Shown here piece after piece: positions 16,526 to 26,700 of a stretch of DNA of 38,072 nucleotides. This DNA comes from Luteitalea sp. GTDB taxonomy: Bacteria; Acidobacteriota; Vicinamibacteria; Vicinamibacterales; Vicinamibacteraceae. Position 1 is the first letter of the stretch. Each line of letters begins with the position of its first letter. A program made the translations under genes and the position numbers. A model generated the notes under the pieces. It worked only from the letters and a program-made list of their open reading frames with translations. It ran no database searches and was not told the DNA's origin. The DNA is taken from positions 47,648 to 85,719 of the forward strand of contig WHTT01000017.1 in assembly GCA_009377605.1 (NCBI GenBank), written 5' to 3'.

Positions 16526-19125
16526 AGACGAGCAGCCGTCCGTTTACAGTTGAGCACTTTCTCGGCAAGATCGAGCGGACGATAGAAATAGTGATTCGAG
16601 GCCTCGTAGGCAATCACCGAGTGCGCGCGCGCGGTGTGGAACTGCGCCGTCGCCAGCCTTGCTTCCTCGTCCGCAATCTCCCGCATCCGCTGGAGCACGG
16701 CGTCACGGTCCCCCGTTTGGTCCGCGAGGCGCGCGCGGAGTCGGTAGAACTCGACCTGATTGGCGACGCTTTCGAAATGGCGATGGCAGGTATGCGCCAC
16801 CGCCAGGTCGAGCTCGGCGGCCCGGCGCCGCGACGGAGGCGTCCGGCGGGCTGCGCGCTCGAGCAACTGCAGTCCTTCGGCCCAGAGGCTGGACAGCTTT
16901 CGGAACTGAGCCTGAACGACCTCGGGTGGATACGCGCGTGACCATTCTTCGTACGCGTCGTGCGGAAAGAGAATCATTCCGGGCTCGTGCTCCACACGAC
17001 TCAGGCGCAGTAAATTCGCGGGACCGTGGTGCGTGGGAATCCGGTACATGTGAACGCCGTACGGAAACTCCTGAAAGGCGCGGCTGAACTGGCGCCAAGC
17101 CGCCACGAGGTCCGGCGCCGCCACGGCGCCGTAGCGGCCCACAGCCGTTTCCGAGAGGATCTCGTCCGGCGACGCGTGCGGCCGATAGTAGTAGGCTTGC
17201 GCCGCCGCCAAATTCGGTGACGGATAGCCACCCAGGGTCCAGGACACCATCAGCATGGAGACCGCCTCGCGCGAGAGATTCTCGCAATGCCGCAGGACCA
17301 GCGCAGGAACAGGAATATACGGGACGGCGGCGATTTCCCAGGTGTTGTTGAACGGCACCTTCGCGGCGGTCTTCACCCCTGCCCGACGAGCGCGGCGCCA
17401 GTTGCGCCTGGCCCGAGGGCCCGGGCCCACCACGGACATCGAATATTCACCGACCTCGGTCTTGACGCCACCCCGCTCCAAGGGCGCCGCCCACTCGCTG
17501 ACGCTTTGCACGACGACGTCCTTTGCCAACCGCGGAATGAGACGCTCGGCCAGCGCGTCGCCCCATCCCCAGTCCCAATGGACGATCTGGGCAGTCGCAC
17601 TCTCGCGGCGAATGCCGTCGCGCATCGCGGTGAAGAGCTCCGCGATGACGTCCCAGCTGGCCCGCTTGGGGCATCGCGGGCAGTCGCCCGCATTCGGGGC
17701 GTCCGTTCCCCAGGTGCCACCGTGTGAAAAGCAGTTCGTGTGGTTCTCCGACATGGAGATGGTGAAGAATCCGCCGAGGTTCGGTGTGTGCCGCATCACA
17801 TGCGCGAGGCTGTCGGAGATCCAATCGCGCACACGGGGAACGCTCGTGCACATCGCCCACAAACCCCGATGCGACGACCCGCGCACCTCCGGATGGCGGT
17901 CGAAGAACGATGCCGGCATCGCGCGCGGCTCATTCAAGTACAGATAGACCTTGATGCCATAGCGCGCCGCCCGATCGACGAGCAGGTTGAGGTTCTCGAG
18001 GCGCGTCTCCCAGCCTTTGCCGAGCTCCGGAAACGCTTGGGACGGCGCGAGCGTGTTGAGGACGGCCTGCATCCAGACGCCGTTGATGCCCACGCGGACC
18101 AGCTTCTCGAGATAACCGTCGGGGAAGGGATCCACCTCTGGCTCCATGAGGGGATCGCCGTATAGCGCAAAGAACGAATAGAGATATCGAACGTCCCAGG
18201 TCTCCTCGAGGTGGATCGCTCCGGGCTCCAGGAACGGCCCGCCGCGGTTCTCCAGGTGGTTCTGCACGTGGGCAACTGCGCGGATGACGCCCTCCGGCGA
18301 CGAGGCGGCAATGCGAATACGATTCGGGGTGGTCTCGATATGAATCCCGTCTGCACTGGAATCGACGTCAAGCTCGATCCTCCGGGCGGCGTCGGGGGCG
18401 ATCGTCGCGCCCATGGCATGGCGTAGATACCGCGTGAGCCGTTCCGCGGCGGCCTCGAGGAGCGTGCCGGTGACCGGTGCGACCCTCCAGCCGGAGCTGA
18501 GGTCGATCTCGCCGTCTCGGATCTCGGCCCCTGGATCACGTCGGTCGCCATAGCTCGCCTCGCTCAGATGCGTGACGAACGCAAAGGGTGGCTCGCCCGG
18601 CCGGGACCACGCCTCGCCGAATGTCTCGTGCACGGTCGCGCGGATGGCAGCTGCCTTGCGGGCTTCCTCCTCACTCGGCGTGCGGTACCAAATCGGCGCG
18701 CACTGCGGCTTCGCGCCCAACTTGTGGTCGAGGAAGTCGTCTTCCTTCAGGGTGAACTCGAAGCGCGCAGCATCCCAACCGAGCAGCTTCTGGATCTGCC
18801 GGTTCGGCAGCAAATGCCAGTTCTGGCGAATGACTGTTATGTAGAATCGGCGCCGTTGATCCTCGTCGAGCACCCGTTTCTCCGGAAGCCCCATTGAATC
18901 GGCAATCGCCTGGAGCTCGGCAGACTCGGCCTGCACCGTCTCCGCCATCCGCTCCAGGTTAACGAGCTCCCAATTTCGCCAGACGAACTGGTGAAGCCGG
19001 CTGGGGAAATGGGCTTCTGAGAGCGGGGGCGGTACGGCGTGCGCTCCGCTCTGACTTCTGGAGAGGAGAGAACGGGATAACAATCCCGCGGCCGGGACGA
19101 AGCGCAGGAATTCGCGTCGGTACAT
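16471..19125 (-). CDS. Tat-exported glycosidase-like TIM-barrel protein (GH20/GH67/DUF4838-like)
   Basis: 884 residues. MYRREFLRFVPAAGLL is a twin-arginine signal, so a folded periplasmic protein is expected. Residues about 215-310 resemble the alpha/beta domain 2 that precedes the catalytic barrel in GH20 and GH67 enzymes (RIELDVDSSADGIHIE, SSPEGVIRAVAHVQNHL). A TIM-barrel-like region follows (VGINGVWMQAVLN, YGIKVYLYLNEPRAMP, FFTISMSENHTNC), with Glu460 as a possible catalytic acid and Cys465, Cys482 and Cys485 as a possible metal site. A helical C-terminal domain ends the protein. Glycoside hydrolysis is inferred from fold similarity only. A GGGAGG sequence stands about 13 bases before the ATG. 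A possible promoter, TTGCGG-N18-TATGCT, lies about 27-56 bases upstream. Confidence 0.65.
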   Translation of the reverse strand: MYRREFLRFVPAAGLLSRSLLSRSQSGAHAVPPPLSEAHFPSRLHQFVWRNWELVNLERMAETVQAESAELQAIADSMGLPEKRVLDEDQRRRFYITVIRQNWHLLPNRQIQKLLGWDAARFEFTLKEDDFLDHKLGAKPQCAPIWYRTPSEEEARKAAAIRATVHETFGEAWSRPGEPPFAFVTHLSEASYGDRRDPGAEIRDGEIDLSSGWRVAPVTGTLLEAAAERLTRYLRHAMGATIAPDAARRIELDVDSSADGIHIETTPNRIRIAASSPEGVIRAVAHVQNHLENRGGPFLEPGAIHLEETWDVRYLYSFFALYGDPLMEPEVDPFPDGYLEKLVRVGINGVWMQAVLNTLAPSQAFPELGKGWETRLENLNLLVDRAARYGIKVYLYLNEPRAMPASFFDRHPEVRGSSHRGLWAMCTSVPRVRDWISDSLAHVMRHTPNLGGFFTISMSENHTNCFSHGGTWGTDAPNAGDCPRCPKRASWDVIAELFTAMRDGIRRESATAQIVHWDWGWGDALAERLIPRLAKDVVVQSVSEWAAPLERGGVKTEVGEYSMSVVGPGPRARRNWRRARRAGVKTAAKVPFNNTWEIAAVPYIPVPALVLRHCENLSREAVSMLMVSWTLGGYPSPNLAAAQAYYYRPHASPDEILSETAVGRYGAVAAPDLVAAWRQFSRAFQEFPYGVHMYRIPTHHGPANLLRLSRVEHEPGMILFPHDAYEEWSRAYPPEVVQAQFRKLSSLWAEGLQLLERAARRTPPSRRRAAELDLAVAHTCHRHFESVANQVEFYRLRARLADQTGDRDAVLQRMREIADEEARLATAQFHTARAHSVIAYEASNHYFYRPLDLAEKVLNCKRTAARLYLTDDELLRPASFAKRR

Positions 19126-19136
19126 ACCTGTATTCG

Positions 19137-19206
19137 CCTCCCTGCTTCGGGAGCATAGATAAGCGCTACATCTGCCCGCAATTAGAATCGTTGGACAATA
19201 ATTGTC
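19137..19206 (-). promoter_or_regulatory. Upstream region of the glycosidase-like gene: palindrome, TTCTAATTG site, possible promoter
   Basis: Reading the minus strand: palindrome GACAAT-T-ATTGTC (19206-19194), then GATTCTAATTG (19189-19179), TTGCGG (19181-19176), TATGCT (19157-19152) and GAAGCAGGGAGG (19148-19137). The palindrome and the TTCTAATTG element are candidate operators. The promoter assignment (18-bp spacer) is tentative. Confidence 0.4.
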
Positions 19207-19252
19207 TGGGATTGAGACAGGTCGAGATCTGTTCCAAGGGCTTGATTAGTCC

Positions 19253-20740
19253 TCATTTCGATTGTCTCTCGAGCAATTGGGGTTGCGGGTTCTCCACACG
19301 CCCCACCGGGCGCTGCCCCGCTCCGGCGCGACGGCCATCGCCGAGCTCCTCACGAGCGTGCTCGAGCAGCTTCGAGAGTTGCGCGACGATGGCCGGGTGC
19401 TCACGGCTCACGTCGCGTGTCTCGGCAATGTCCGTGCTCAAGTCGTAGAGACCCGCTGGATTCTTCTGGTCAGCAGCGCCTGCGTCGGCCTCCTCTGGAA
19501 GGGGCACCTGGAGCTTCCACTTACCGGAGCGCACGGCGAGCAGATGACTTCGGTGATAGCAGAAGAATGCGACGTGGGGCGACTTGGCGCCGGCTTCTCC
19601 CGCGAGGAGGGGCCAGATGTTTCGGCCGTCGATCGTGCGATCCTGAGGGGGCCTTCCGCCGGTGAGATGCGCAAACGTCGGAAGCATATCCATTGTCGTC
19701 GCGAGCTCGTCGGACACACGACCCGCGGGAATCCTGCCAGGCCAGCGCGCCACAAAGGGGACGCGCATGCCACCCTCCATCCTGATTGAGTTGCAGTACC
19801 CAGACAGCGGCGCATTACTGCCATGATGGCCCTCTGGGCGCCTGGGGGACGGAGCAACGGCGCCGTTGTCGGAGGTATAGATGACGAGCGTCCTGTTCTC
19901 GAGCCCCAAGTCGTCGAGCGCCTGGAGGATCTGTCCAACAGACCAGTCGAGCTCCTCAACGGCGTCTCCGTACGGTCCATTCGCGCTTCTACCTTGAAAC
20001 GCCTCGCTGGCAAACGGCCGATTCGTGCTGCCTGGCATGGCCTGGGAAAGCCAGATAAAGAACGGACGATCCCTGTTGTCCTCGATGAACCGTATGGTCT
20101 CTTCCGTCTCTCGTCTGGTCAGCAGGTTTCGATCGGGAGGGGCCTCGATGACCTCTTCGTTACGCATGAGCGGAAGCGGAGGCCATTTCCCAGGGGGCCC
20201 GTTGTCCGGCGTCATATCGTCGCTGTAGGGAACGCCGAAGTAATAGTCAAAGCCCTGGCGCGTCGGTAGGAAGGCGGGCTGATCACCCAGGTGCCATTTC
20301 CCGATGTGCGCCGTGGCATACCCGCGCTCCTCGAGCACCTCGGCAATGGTGACCTCCTCTGGGTGCAGGCCGTTGGGCGAGACGGGGCGAAGCACAACGC
20401 CGTCCGGCTCGGTCCACTCGAGGCCGACACGACGCGGATACGAACCGGTCATCAACGCGGCGCGCGACGGCGTGCAGACCGTGGCTGCGGCATAGAAGTT
20501 CGTCAACTTCATGCCTTCGTCGGCCATACGATCGATGTTGGGTGTCCGATGCTTCGCCGATCCGAAGCACCCCAAGTCGCCGTAGCCGAGATTGTCGGCC
20601 CACATGAAGATGATGTTCGGTTTCTCGACCTCCTCCGGCGCTGCTGCTGCGGGCCGAAACCAGGCCAGCATGACGCACGTCGCCACAGCCAGGCAGATTG
20701 ACAATGACGATACGACCGTTCCGATGCGCTTCACACCCAT
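19253..20740 (-). CDS. Arylsulfatase-type sulfatase (formylglycine type), secreted
   Basis: 495 residues. The signal segment spans about 8-34 (VVSSLSICLAVATCVMLAW). FMWADNLGYGDLG is the first metal motif, typical of arylsulfatases. ATVCTPSRAALMTGSYP carries the formylglycine Cys (about 89). AHIGKWHLG and VIYTSDNGAVAP are the Lys and second metal site. All core motifs are present and the length is normal. It has its own promoter on the minus strand (20822-20849) and probably forms a single-gene unit, with the glycosidase-like gene following 127 bp downstream. It is divergent from the enolase-superfamily gene, so one regulator could control both. No ribosome site is obvious before the ATG. Confidence 0.95.
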   Translation of the reverse strand: MGVKRIGTVVSSLSICLAVATCVMLAWFRPAAAAPEEVEKPNIIFMWADNLGYGDLGCFGSAKHRTPNIDRMADEGMKLTNFYAAATVCTPSRAALMTGSYPRRVGLEWTEPDGVVLRPVSPNGLHPEEVTIAEVLEERGYATAHIGKWHLGDQPAFLPTRQGFDYYFGVPYSDDMTPDNGPPGKWPPLPLMRNEEVIEAPPDRNLLTRRETEETIRFIEDNRDRPFFIWLSQAMPGSTNRPFASEAFQGRSANGPYGDAVEELDWSVGQILQALDDLGLENRTLVIYTSDNGAVAPSPRRPEGHHGSNAPLSGYCNSIRMEGGMRVPFVARWPGRIPAGRVSDELATTMDMLPTFAHLTGGRPPQDRTIDGRNIWPLLAGEAGAKSPHVAFFCYHRSHLLAVRSGKWKLQVPLPEEADAGAADQKNPAGLYDLSTDIAETRDVSREHPAIVAQLSKLLEHAREELGDGRRAGAGQRPVGRVENPQPQLLERQSK

Positions 20741-20791
20741 TGTGTTGTCGAAGAAGTTAGAAGGCGAACCTCACGCCGAGGCACGCAACGC

Positions 20792-20812
20792 GTCTATTCA
20801 ATCGAATCAATG
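20792..20812 (-). promoter_or_regulatory. Candidate operator CATTGATTCGATTGAA
   Basis: It begins 9 bases after the -10 box of the divergent sulfatase gene, around the predicted start. It matches the site at 11056-11076 at 14 of the first 16 positions, in the same orientation relative to the gene. On the other strand it contains ATTC-N4-GAAT symmetry. Confidence 0.5.
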
Positions 20813-20821
20813 TAACATTAC

Positions 20822-20849
20822 ATTACAGTGGAGGTTTTCCGGATGTCAA
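20822..20849 (-). promoter_or_regulatory. Sigma-70-type promoter for the sulfatase at 19253-20740
   Basis: Minus strand TTGACA (20849-20844) and TGTAAT (20827-20822) with a 16-bp spacer. The predicted start is near 20815 and the leader about 75 nt. Confidence 0.65.
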
Positions 20850-20874
20850 GGTCTCCAGAACCCTAAAATGAACT

Positions 20875-20886
20875 GACTCTTGAGTC
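20875..20886. promoter_or_regulatory. GACTC-TT-GAGTC palindrome
   Basis: A short inverted repeat in the divergent region between the sulfatase and enolase genes. It shares the GACTC and GAGTC arms with the core of the 37-bp palindrome at 11112-11148, which also lies near a sulfatase promoter. Confidence 0.35.
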
Positions 20887-21025
20887 CTTACGCCACAATT
20901 GCCCACTTCGCTTGTCAAGGAGAAGTGAAGACAATGTCACCGGGGACGTCGTGTTCGAGCAAGGGCCTGACGAGATACTGGGCGACGAGGTCCATTTCCT
21001 CCGGTAAACGAGGACATCGTCCGAT

Positions 21026-22285
21026 ATGAGAACCGAGATCCTGTATGCCGACGTCGAGTTTCTCGAGCGTCCAGTTGCCAGACCCCTTCAGCTAAGCAGC
21101 GGTCCGATTACAAAGCTCACCGAAGCTCGCGCCGCCGTCCGTGTCATCGTCGCGGGGAAGGAGGCCACGGGCCGCGCGTCGATTTATCTCAGTGACCTTT
21201 GGGCCTGGCCCGATGACTCGCTTTCACACGCGGAAAGGAACGCCGCACTCCGACGCTTCTGCACGACCATCGCGCGCCGCCTCGGTTCGCTCTGTGGGGG
21301 CGAGCCGGAACATCCGTTGGAGCTCGGCCTCCGCCTGCATGATGCGATGTGCGCAGCGGACCATCCGCCGGTGCTTGCCCGCCTGATGTGCGCCAGCCCT
21401 TTCGACGCCGCGATACACGACGCCGTGGGTATCGCCCTCGGGCGCTCTGCGTTCCAGCTCTACGAGCAGCCAGTCCCTATTCCTGCCGCCGACCGCTATT
21501 TTCCGACGCTCGGTGCCTGCCGCGCGATCAGCCGCATCCTCCGCGAGCCGGTCAAATCGCTTCCCGCCTGGTGGATCGTCGGCGTGAACGACTCTCTGAC
21601 GACCGAGCTGCTGCCGCTCGTCCGCAACGGGGGCTATGACTGCTTCAAGCTGAAGCTCTCCGGAAAGGACAGCCCGACCGACGTGGCGCAGACGGTCGAG
21701 ACCTTTCGCGCAGTCAAGGCGCTCGGTCTCGGTCGTCTCCGGCTGTCGCTCGACAGCAATGGCGGCAACCCGGACGCCGACAGCGTCGTCGACTATCTCG
21801 AGCGGCTTCGGGCGGCCGATCCGGAGGCGTTCGAGGCTGTCGCCTACCTCGAGCAACCGACCGGCCGCGATATTCGCCGCTACGCGTTCGATTGGCGAAA
21901 GGCGACACGGCTCAAGCCGGTGCTGTTGGATGAGGGCCTCGTCGACGGCGACGTGCTTCCCGCAGCGCTCGAGCAAGGCTGGAGCGGTCTTGCCGTCAAG
22001 ACCTGCAAAGGACACAGCTTCTCGCTGGTCGTCGCGGCATGGGCGGCCGAACACAAGCTTCTGCTCGCCTTGCAGGATCTGACGAATCCGGGACTCGCGG
22101 CGATCCATGCCGCCCTGTTCGCGGCCCACATTCCGACCATCAATGGCGTCGAGCTGAACTCGCCACAGTTCACGCCCGAAGCCAATCGAGAATGGCTGCC
22201 TCGCCTCGGATCCCTTTTCCAGCCACGAGGGGGCCTGCACCAGCTCCCGTTCGCGATACCGGCCGGCCTCGGATCCACGCTGTGA
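21026..22285 (+). CDS. Enolase-superfamily enzyme, muconate-lactonizing / dipeptide-epimerase subgroup
   Basis: 419 residues. The N-terminal capping domain occupies about 1-150. The barrel then shows CFKLKL (Lys208 and Lys210, the KxK base), SLDSNGG (Asp243), YLEQP (Glu276) and LLDEG (Asp302), which form the magnesium site, and VKTCKG (Lys325 or Lys328) as the opposite base. This set defines the muconate-cycloisomerase-like subgroup, which includes epimerases, racemases and dehydratase-like enzymes acting on carboxylates. The substrate is unknown; a sugar- or amino-acid-derived acid from the surrounding pathway is the simplest guess. There is no signal peptide. It is divergent from a sulfatase gene and converges with another. 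All key residues are present. Confidence 0.85.
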   Translation: MRTEILYADVEFLERPVARPLQLSSGPITKLTEARAAVRVIVAGKEATGRASIYLSDLWAWPDDSLSHAERNAALRRFCTTIARRLGSLCGGEPEHPLELGLRLHDAMCAADHPPVLARLMCASPFDAAIHDAVGIALGRSAFQLYEQPVPIPAADRYFPTLGACRAISRILREPVKSLPAWWIVGVNDSLTTELLPLVRNGGYDCFKLKLSGKDSPTDVAQTVETFRAVKALGLGRLRLSLDSNGGNPDADSVVDYLERLRAADPEAFEAVAYLEQPTGRDIRRYAFDWRKATRLKPVLLDEGLVDGDVLPAALEQGWSGLAVKTCKGHSFSLVVAAWAAEHKLLLALQDLTNPGLAAIHAALFAAHIPTINGVELNSPQFTPEANREWLPRLGSLFQPRGGLHQLPFAIPAGLGSTL

Positions 22286-22321
22286 CTACTGTGCACGCGT
22301 CAGGAGGCGGGTTTCCCCCAA

Positions 22322-23746
22322 TCAATAATTCCGGAACGGACCACGCGGCTCCGCCGCTTCCATCTCTGCTTCCCAGCGAGCGAACCGGGCGCGCATCATC
22401 GTCAGGATTTCCGGCTTCTCTCGAGCCAGGTTGCGCTGCTCCGCGAGATCCACCGAGAGATCGAACAGCTCCTCCGTCGGCTCCAGATTGTCCGGGTTTC
22501 GGCGCGGCCAGTACGACACCCATTTGTATTGGCCAACCCTGGCGGCCTGGTAAGCGGACGGCCACTGCCAGTACATCTCTCGGCGGGACGACTTCGCCTT
22601 CCCTTGAAGAACCGGCAGCATGTCGAAGCCATCGAGGCGCACATCCGGCTGCGCCGCGCCGCTGACGGCCACGAGCGTCGGCAGGACCTCGAGGGCGGTG
22701 AGGAGCTCGCCCGTCACACGACCGGCCGGGATCACGCCAGGCCACCACGCAATCAGCGGCACGCGCAGCCCGCCTTCGAAGCCCGAGCCCTTGCCGCCCC
22801 GCAGCCGGACGCCATCGATCTGGCCGTCGGCACGGCCATTGTCGGCCATGAAGAGGACGAAGGTGCGCCGATCCAGCTCGAGACGCCGCAGCGTCTCGAA
22901 GATCTCGCCGATTGCCTCGTCCATCGCTGACACCATCCCCGCGTACTTCACGCTGCGATCCGCGTGATCCCTCCCCGGATAGTATCGTTCAAGGTAGTGC
23001 GTCGGGACCTGGCGCGAGTCCTTTTCGAGATTCGACGCGCCGTGCGGCGCATTGAACGGCAGGTAGAGAAAGAATGGGCGATCCTGGTTCTTGCGAATGA
23101 ACTGGAGCGCTTCGCGCCGGAAGAGATCGGTCGCATAGACGCCCTGGTCCGCCTTGGTGCGCTCATTGTTCCTGAACATGGAGTGCACGCCGTAGCGCTC
23201 GTGCGTGTAGTAGTCGATCCCGTTGTTGCCGTGTCCGTAGAAGTAGTCGAACCCGCGCTGGAGCGGGAGAAATCGCCGGGCCTGGCCGAGGTCCCACTTG
23301 CCGATGACGGCATTGGTATATCCGGCGGTCTCGAGCGCGTCGCCGAAGGTCCGCTCGCGCGGATCGAGGCCGCGGGTCATCTCCGGCGACATGGCGTACT
23401 CCAGGAGGCTGTAGCGGTGCCCGTAGTTGACCAGGTCGTTCCGGATCATCTCGTAGACGCCGTTCCGCTGCGGGTATCGTCCGGTGATGAGACCACTCCG
23501 CGACGGCGTGCACACCGACGCCGTCATATAGAAGCTGGTCCCACGCGTCCCTTCGGCCGCCATTCGGTCCAGGTTCGGCGTCACGAACTCCGTCGCACCG
23601 AACCCGGCCAGGTCGAACCCCTGGTCATCGCTGACGATGAGGATGATGTTCGGTGGAGGATCGGGACTGCCGCTGGCGCTGCCGAACACGACGGCAAGGA
23701 GAAGAACCACCAGAGCGATGGCGAATCGTAGCATGTGACGTCTCAT
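22322..23746 (-). CDS. Sulfatase (formylglycine type), secreted
   Basis: 474 residues with a signal peptide (FAIALVVLLLAVVFG). ILIVSDDQGFD holds the metal Asp pair (40-41), ASVCTPSRSGLITG the formylglycine Cys (about 79), AVIGKWDLG the Lys, and LFMADNGRADGQ the second metal motif. The GKWH His is replaced by Asp (GKWD), a small departure that may bear on substrate. It is the last gene of the minus-strand operon, 13 nt after the PVC-type dehydrogenase. A sulfatase next to such a dehydrogenase thus occurs twice in the window (also 994-5485). It converges with the enolase gene across 36 bp with no clear terminator. Confidence 0.94.
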   Translation of the reverse strand: MRRHMLRFAIALVVLLLAVVFGSASGSPDPPPNIILIVSDDQGFDLAGFGATEFVTPNLDRMAAEGTRGTSFYMTASVCTPSRSGLITGRYPQRNGVYEMIRNDLVNYGHRYSLLEYAMSPEMTRGLDPRERTFGDALETAGYTNAVIGKWDLGQARRFLPLQRGFDYFYGHGNNGIDYYTHERYGVHSMFRNNERTKADQGVYATDLFRREALQFIRKNQDRPFFLYLPFNAPHGASNLEKDSRQVPTHYLERYYPGRDHADRSVKYAGMVSAMDEAIGEIFETLRRLELDRRTFVLFMADNGRADGQIDGVRLRGGKGSGFEGGLRVPLIAWWPGVIPAGRVTGELLTALEVLPTLVAVSGAAQPDVRLDGFDMLPVLQGKAKSSRREMYWQWPSAYQAARVGQYKWVSYWPRRNPDNLEPTEELFDLSVDLAEQRNLAREKPEILTMMRARFARWEAEMEAAEPRGPFRNY

Positions 23747-23759
23747 CGTAGGAGGGGGG

Positions 23760-26700
23760 TCATGGCGTGCTGACGGTAAGGAACTCCAGGAGATCCGCCA
23801 TCTCCTGAGGGGTAATCGCCGTCTCCAGACCTTCCGGCATGATGGACATGCCAGAGCTCCTGATCTGTTCGATGTTCTGCCTCAGGATTGTTTCTTCGAC
23901 GCCTCCTGGCCGTTTGATCGTCAAGCTGCTCGACGTCTCGTTGACGATCATCCCGCTCGCAGAGCGAGAGTTCTTGAGCTGAATGTCATAGAGAAGAAAC
24001 TCAGGTGAAACCTCCCGATTGGGATCCAGAATCTGAGCCAGAATCTCCTGTCGCGTCTTGTGCCGAACGGACTCCAGGTCAGGCCCGACCTCCTGCCCGC
24101 GAGCGCCGAATCGGTGACAGGACATGCAGTTCTGCTCGAAAATCTTGCGACCGCGATGTGAATTGCCGGAGGCCGAGGCGGCAGCGCGGTACTTCGCGAG
24201 AATTTCAGCGCGCGAAGAGCCTCCGGGGGCTTCATCGGGCGAAGAGTCTCCGGGGGCTTCATCGGGCGAAGAGTCTCCGGGGGCTTCGAAGAGCGTGCGA
24301 GCGTTCTCCTGAAGGGTCCGGTCCGAGTACGTGAGAAGTCGCCGTCTGGTCGCCGGATCGATGTGAGCGGGTGCCACGTCCCCGTTCTTCATGGCTTCGA
24401 GGAGAACCGCCACGCGATCCTTGCTTGCCAGCAGCATCTCTCCGGCCTCTGAACGCACGGCTGGAGAGAAGCTGCGCCATGACTGCACCACATGCTCGAA
24501 AAGCCCGAAATCATCGAATGTGCCGATGGTCCGGATTGCCGCCAACTGGATCTCCTGCTCTTCATCAGGCCGCAGCAGCTTCTGGAGTATCTCCCGCGCT
24601 CCGGGCGTATCCACGTGGACGAAGGCCAGCAGCTCGGTGGCCAGCTTGCGCTCTTCGGTGCTTCCTTCTCGATCCGAAGCCGTGTCGAGAGCGCGTGTCA
24701 AAACGCGATCGAGCCATGCGTCATGCCCGGAGCTGGTGCCAGCGTCTCGCAGGCTCCCGCCGGCCTGGAGGAGGCCCTCACCCAGTCCCACTGCCACGGT
24801 CATTTCCGCAGCCAACGGCAGCGCCTCCGTGCGATCAAGGGTGGCCAGCAACGTCTTCATCGCGCCGGCGTCCCGGCGAGCGCCCACAACAGTCGCTAGC
24901 TGCCTCAACACCGCCAGCCCTGCATGGCTGGACGAAAGTTTCTCGTCCTTCAATAACCGAGCCAGGAAAACATGGCTCGACTTGCCCACCGAGCTCAGAA
25001 CCGCAGTTCTCATCCAGCTGTCGTCCGCATCCTGCCGCGCGATGTGAAGCAAGGCGTCGGAGGCTCTCGAGTCATTGACCTCGCCCAAGGTGAAGGCGAC
25101 TTGAAAACGAACCCGCTTGCTCTCATCATCAGCCAGCTGAAGGACTCTGTCGAGGAGCTCCGGGGAGCTCTTCAGGCGTGGCTCGGCCAGCCGAACGGCG
25201 TGCTCTCGCACACCGGCAACACCGTCGCCGAGCGCCTGGATCACATCAGCATCCTGGAGGGCATTCAGGCCCTCCAGTGACCAGAGCGCATGCAACCTGG
25301 CCAGTGATTCGCGACTTTCTTTCAGGAGCCGGCGCAGCAGAGGCACGGCACTCGCATCCTGCCGCTCATAGAGCAGGCGATGCGCCGTTTCCCGCCACCA
25401 GGAGTTTGGATTCTCCAGGGTCGCAACAAGATCGGCTGTCGTGGCTTCCCCGAGACGCGGACGCTCGGTCGGGGGCTCGAATCCGGGCGGTTCCAGGCGG
25501 TAAATGCGTCCCCTGTTCCTTCCACTACGCAGATCGAGCTCGGCATGAATGTCATCTGGAATCGACCAGGGATGCTCGATGATCTCCCGAGACATATCCA
25601 CCACGTGAAGTGTCCCGTCCGGAGCGTTGGTAAAATTCACCGGCCGGAACCAGTTGTCAGTCGAGGCCACGAACTCCCGCTTCTGATCCGCGCGGGCCGA
25701 GTGAAACGTCACGCCGTCCCTCTTCAGGATCTGGCGATGGATCAAGTTACCGGCCACTTCACCCACGAAGACATTTCCGTGGTATCTCTCAGGATACGCG
25801 GCGCCCCTGTATACCGTGACACCCGCCGAGGACGTCCAGTATCCGGCGCCAACGAGCTCGCTCCGGGGCATACGCTGCGTGGGGTCACTGGCACGGCGCG
25901 CGGCGCGGATCACCCTCCAGGCCTCCGGCGGGCTGATCGGATAGACGGGAAGCTGATCGCCGGATTCCGCCGCATCATGGATCGGGCTGGCAACCGGCAG
26001 ATAGGGGTTTCTCACCAAGTAACGGCTGGGCAAAACGACGTGGATAAGTGGATTCCGAATGTTGCAGATGAAACGGTTGCCCCAGTCATCAAAGGTGTTG
26101 CCAAAGCGCGCACCACCCGAAAGCGCTTCGAACGCGCCCGTGACCGGATCGAAACGGAAGTCATTCCGAGACAACTGAACCGCTGAGGATTTCCGCTGAC
26201 CGTCCAATCGCCTGATGGTTCCCCCGTTGGTCCCGCCCGCTCCGTAGATATGATGATCGAGTCCCCAGATCAGGTTATTGATGACTGCTTGAATGTTGTA
26301 CTTCCTGAAACCGGTGTAAACCTTCTGGCGGATGTCTGCTTTCCCGTCGTTGTCCGTATCCTTGAGGTACCAGATATCCGGAGTGGCCGCCACGAACAGG
26401 CCACCTTTCCACAGCGCCAGGCCGGTCGGCCAAGAAATCCGGTCGGCGAACACATGGCTCCTGTCAAAGGCGCCGTCCCCATCCTCGTCCTCCAGAAGAC
26501 GAATCCGCCCGATTGGATCCTGGTTGGTCTGCTCTTCCCAACTCTGAGCCGTTCCCCTATTCGTGTATGGATAGTCCCTCATCTCCGCGACGTACCCGCG
26601 GCCATTCTCGTCATAGATCAACGCGACCGGATCGTAGACCAGCGGCTCTACGGCCAATGGCACCATGCGGAATCCATCCACCGTCCGAAAGGTGGCAGGA

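Noticed and set aside
22286-22321. Bidirectional terminator between converging enolase and sulfatase genes
   Set aside because: No stem followed by a T-run is visible in the 36-bp gap.
24213-24287. CRISPR-like repeat
   Set aside because: Units are contiguous and in frame within a coding region, with no spacers.
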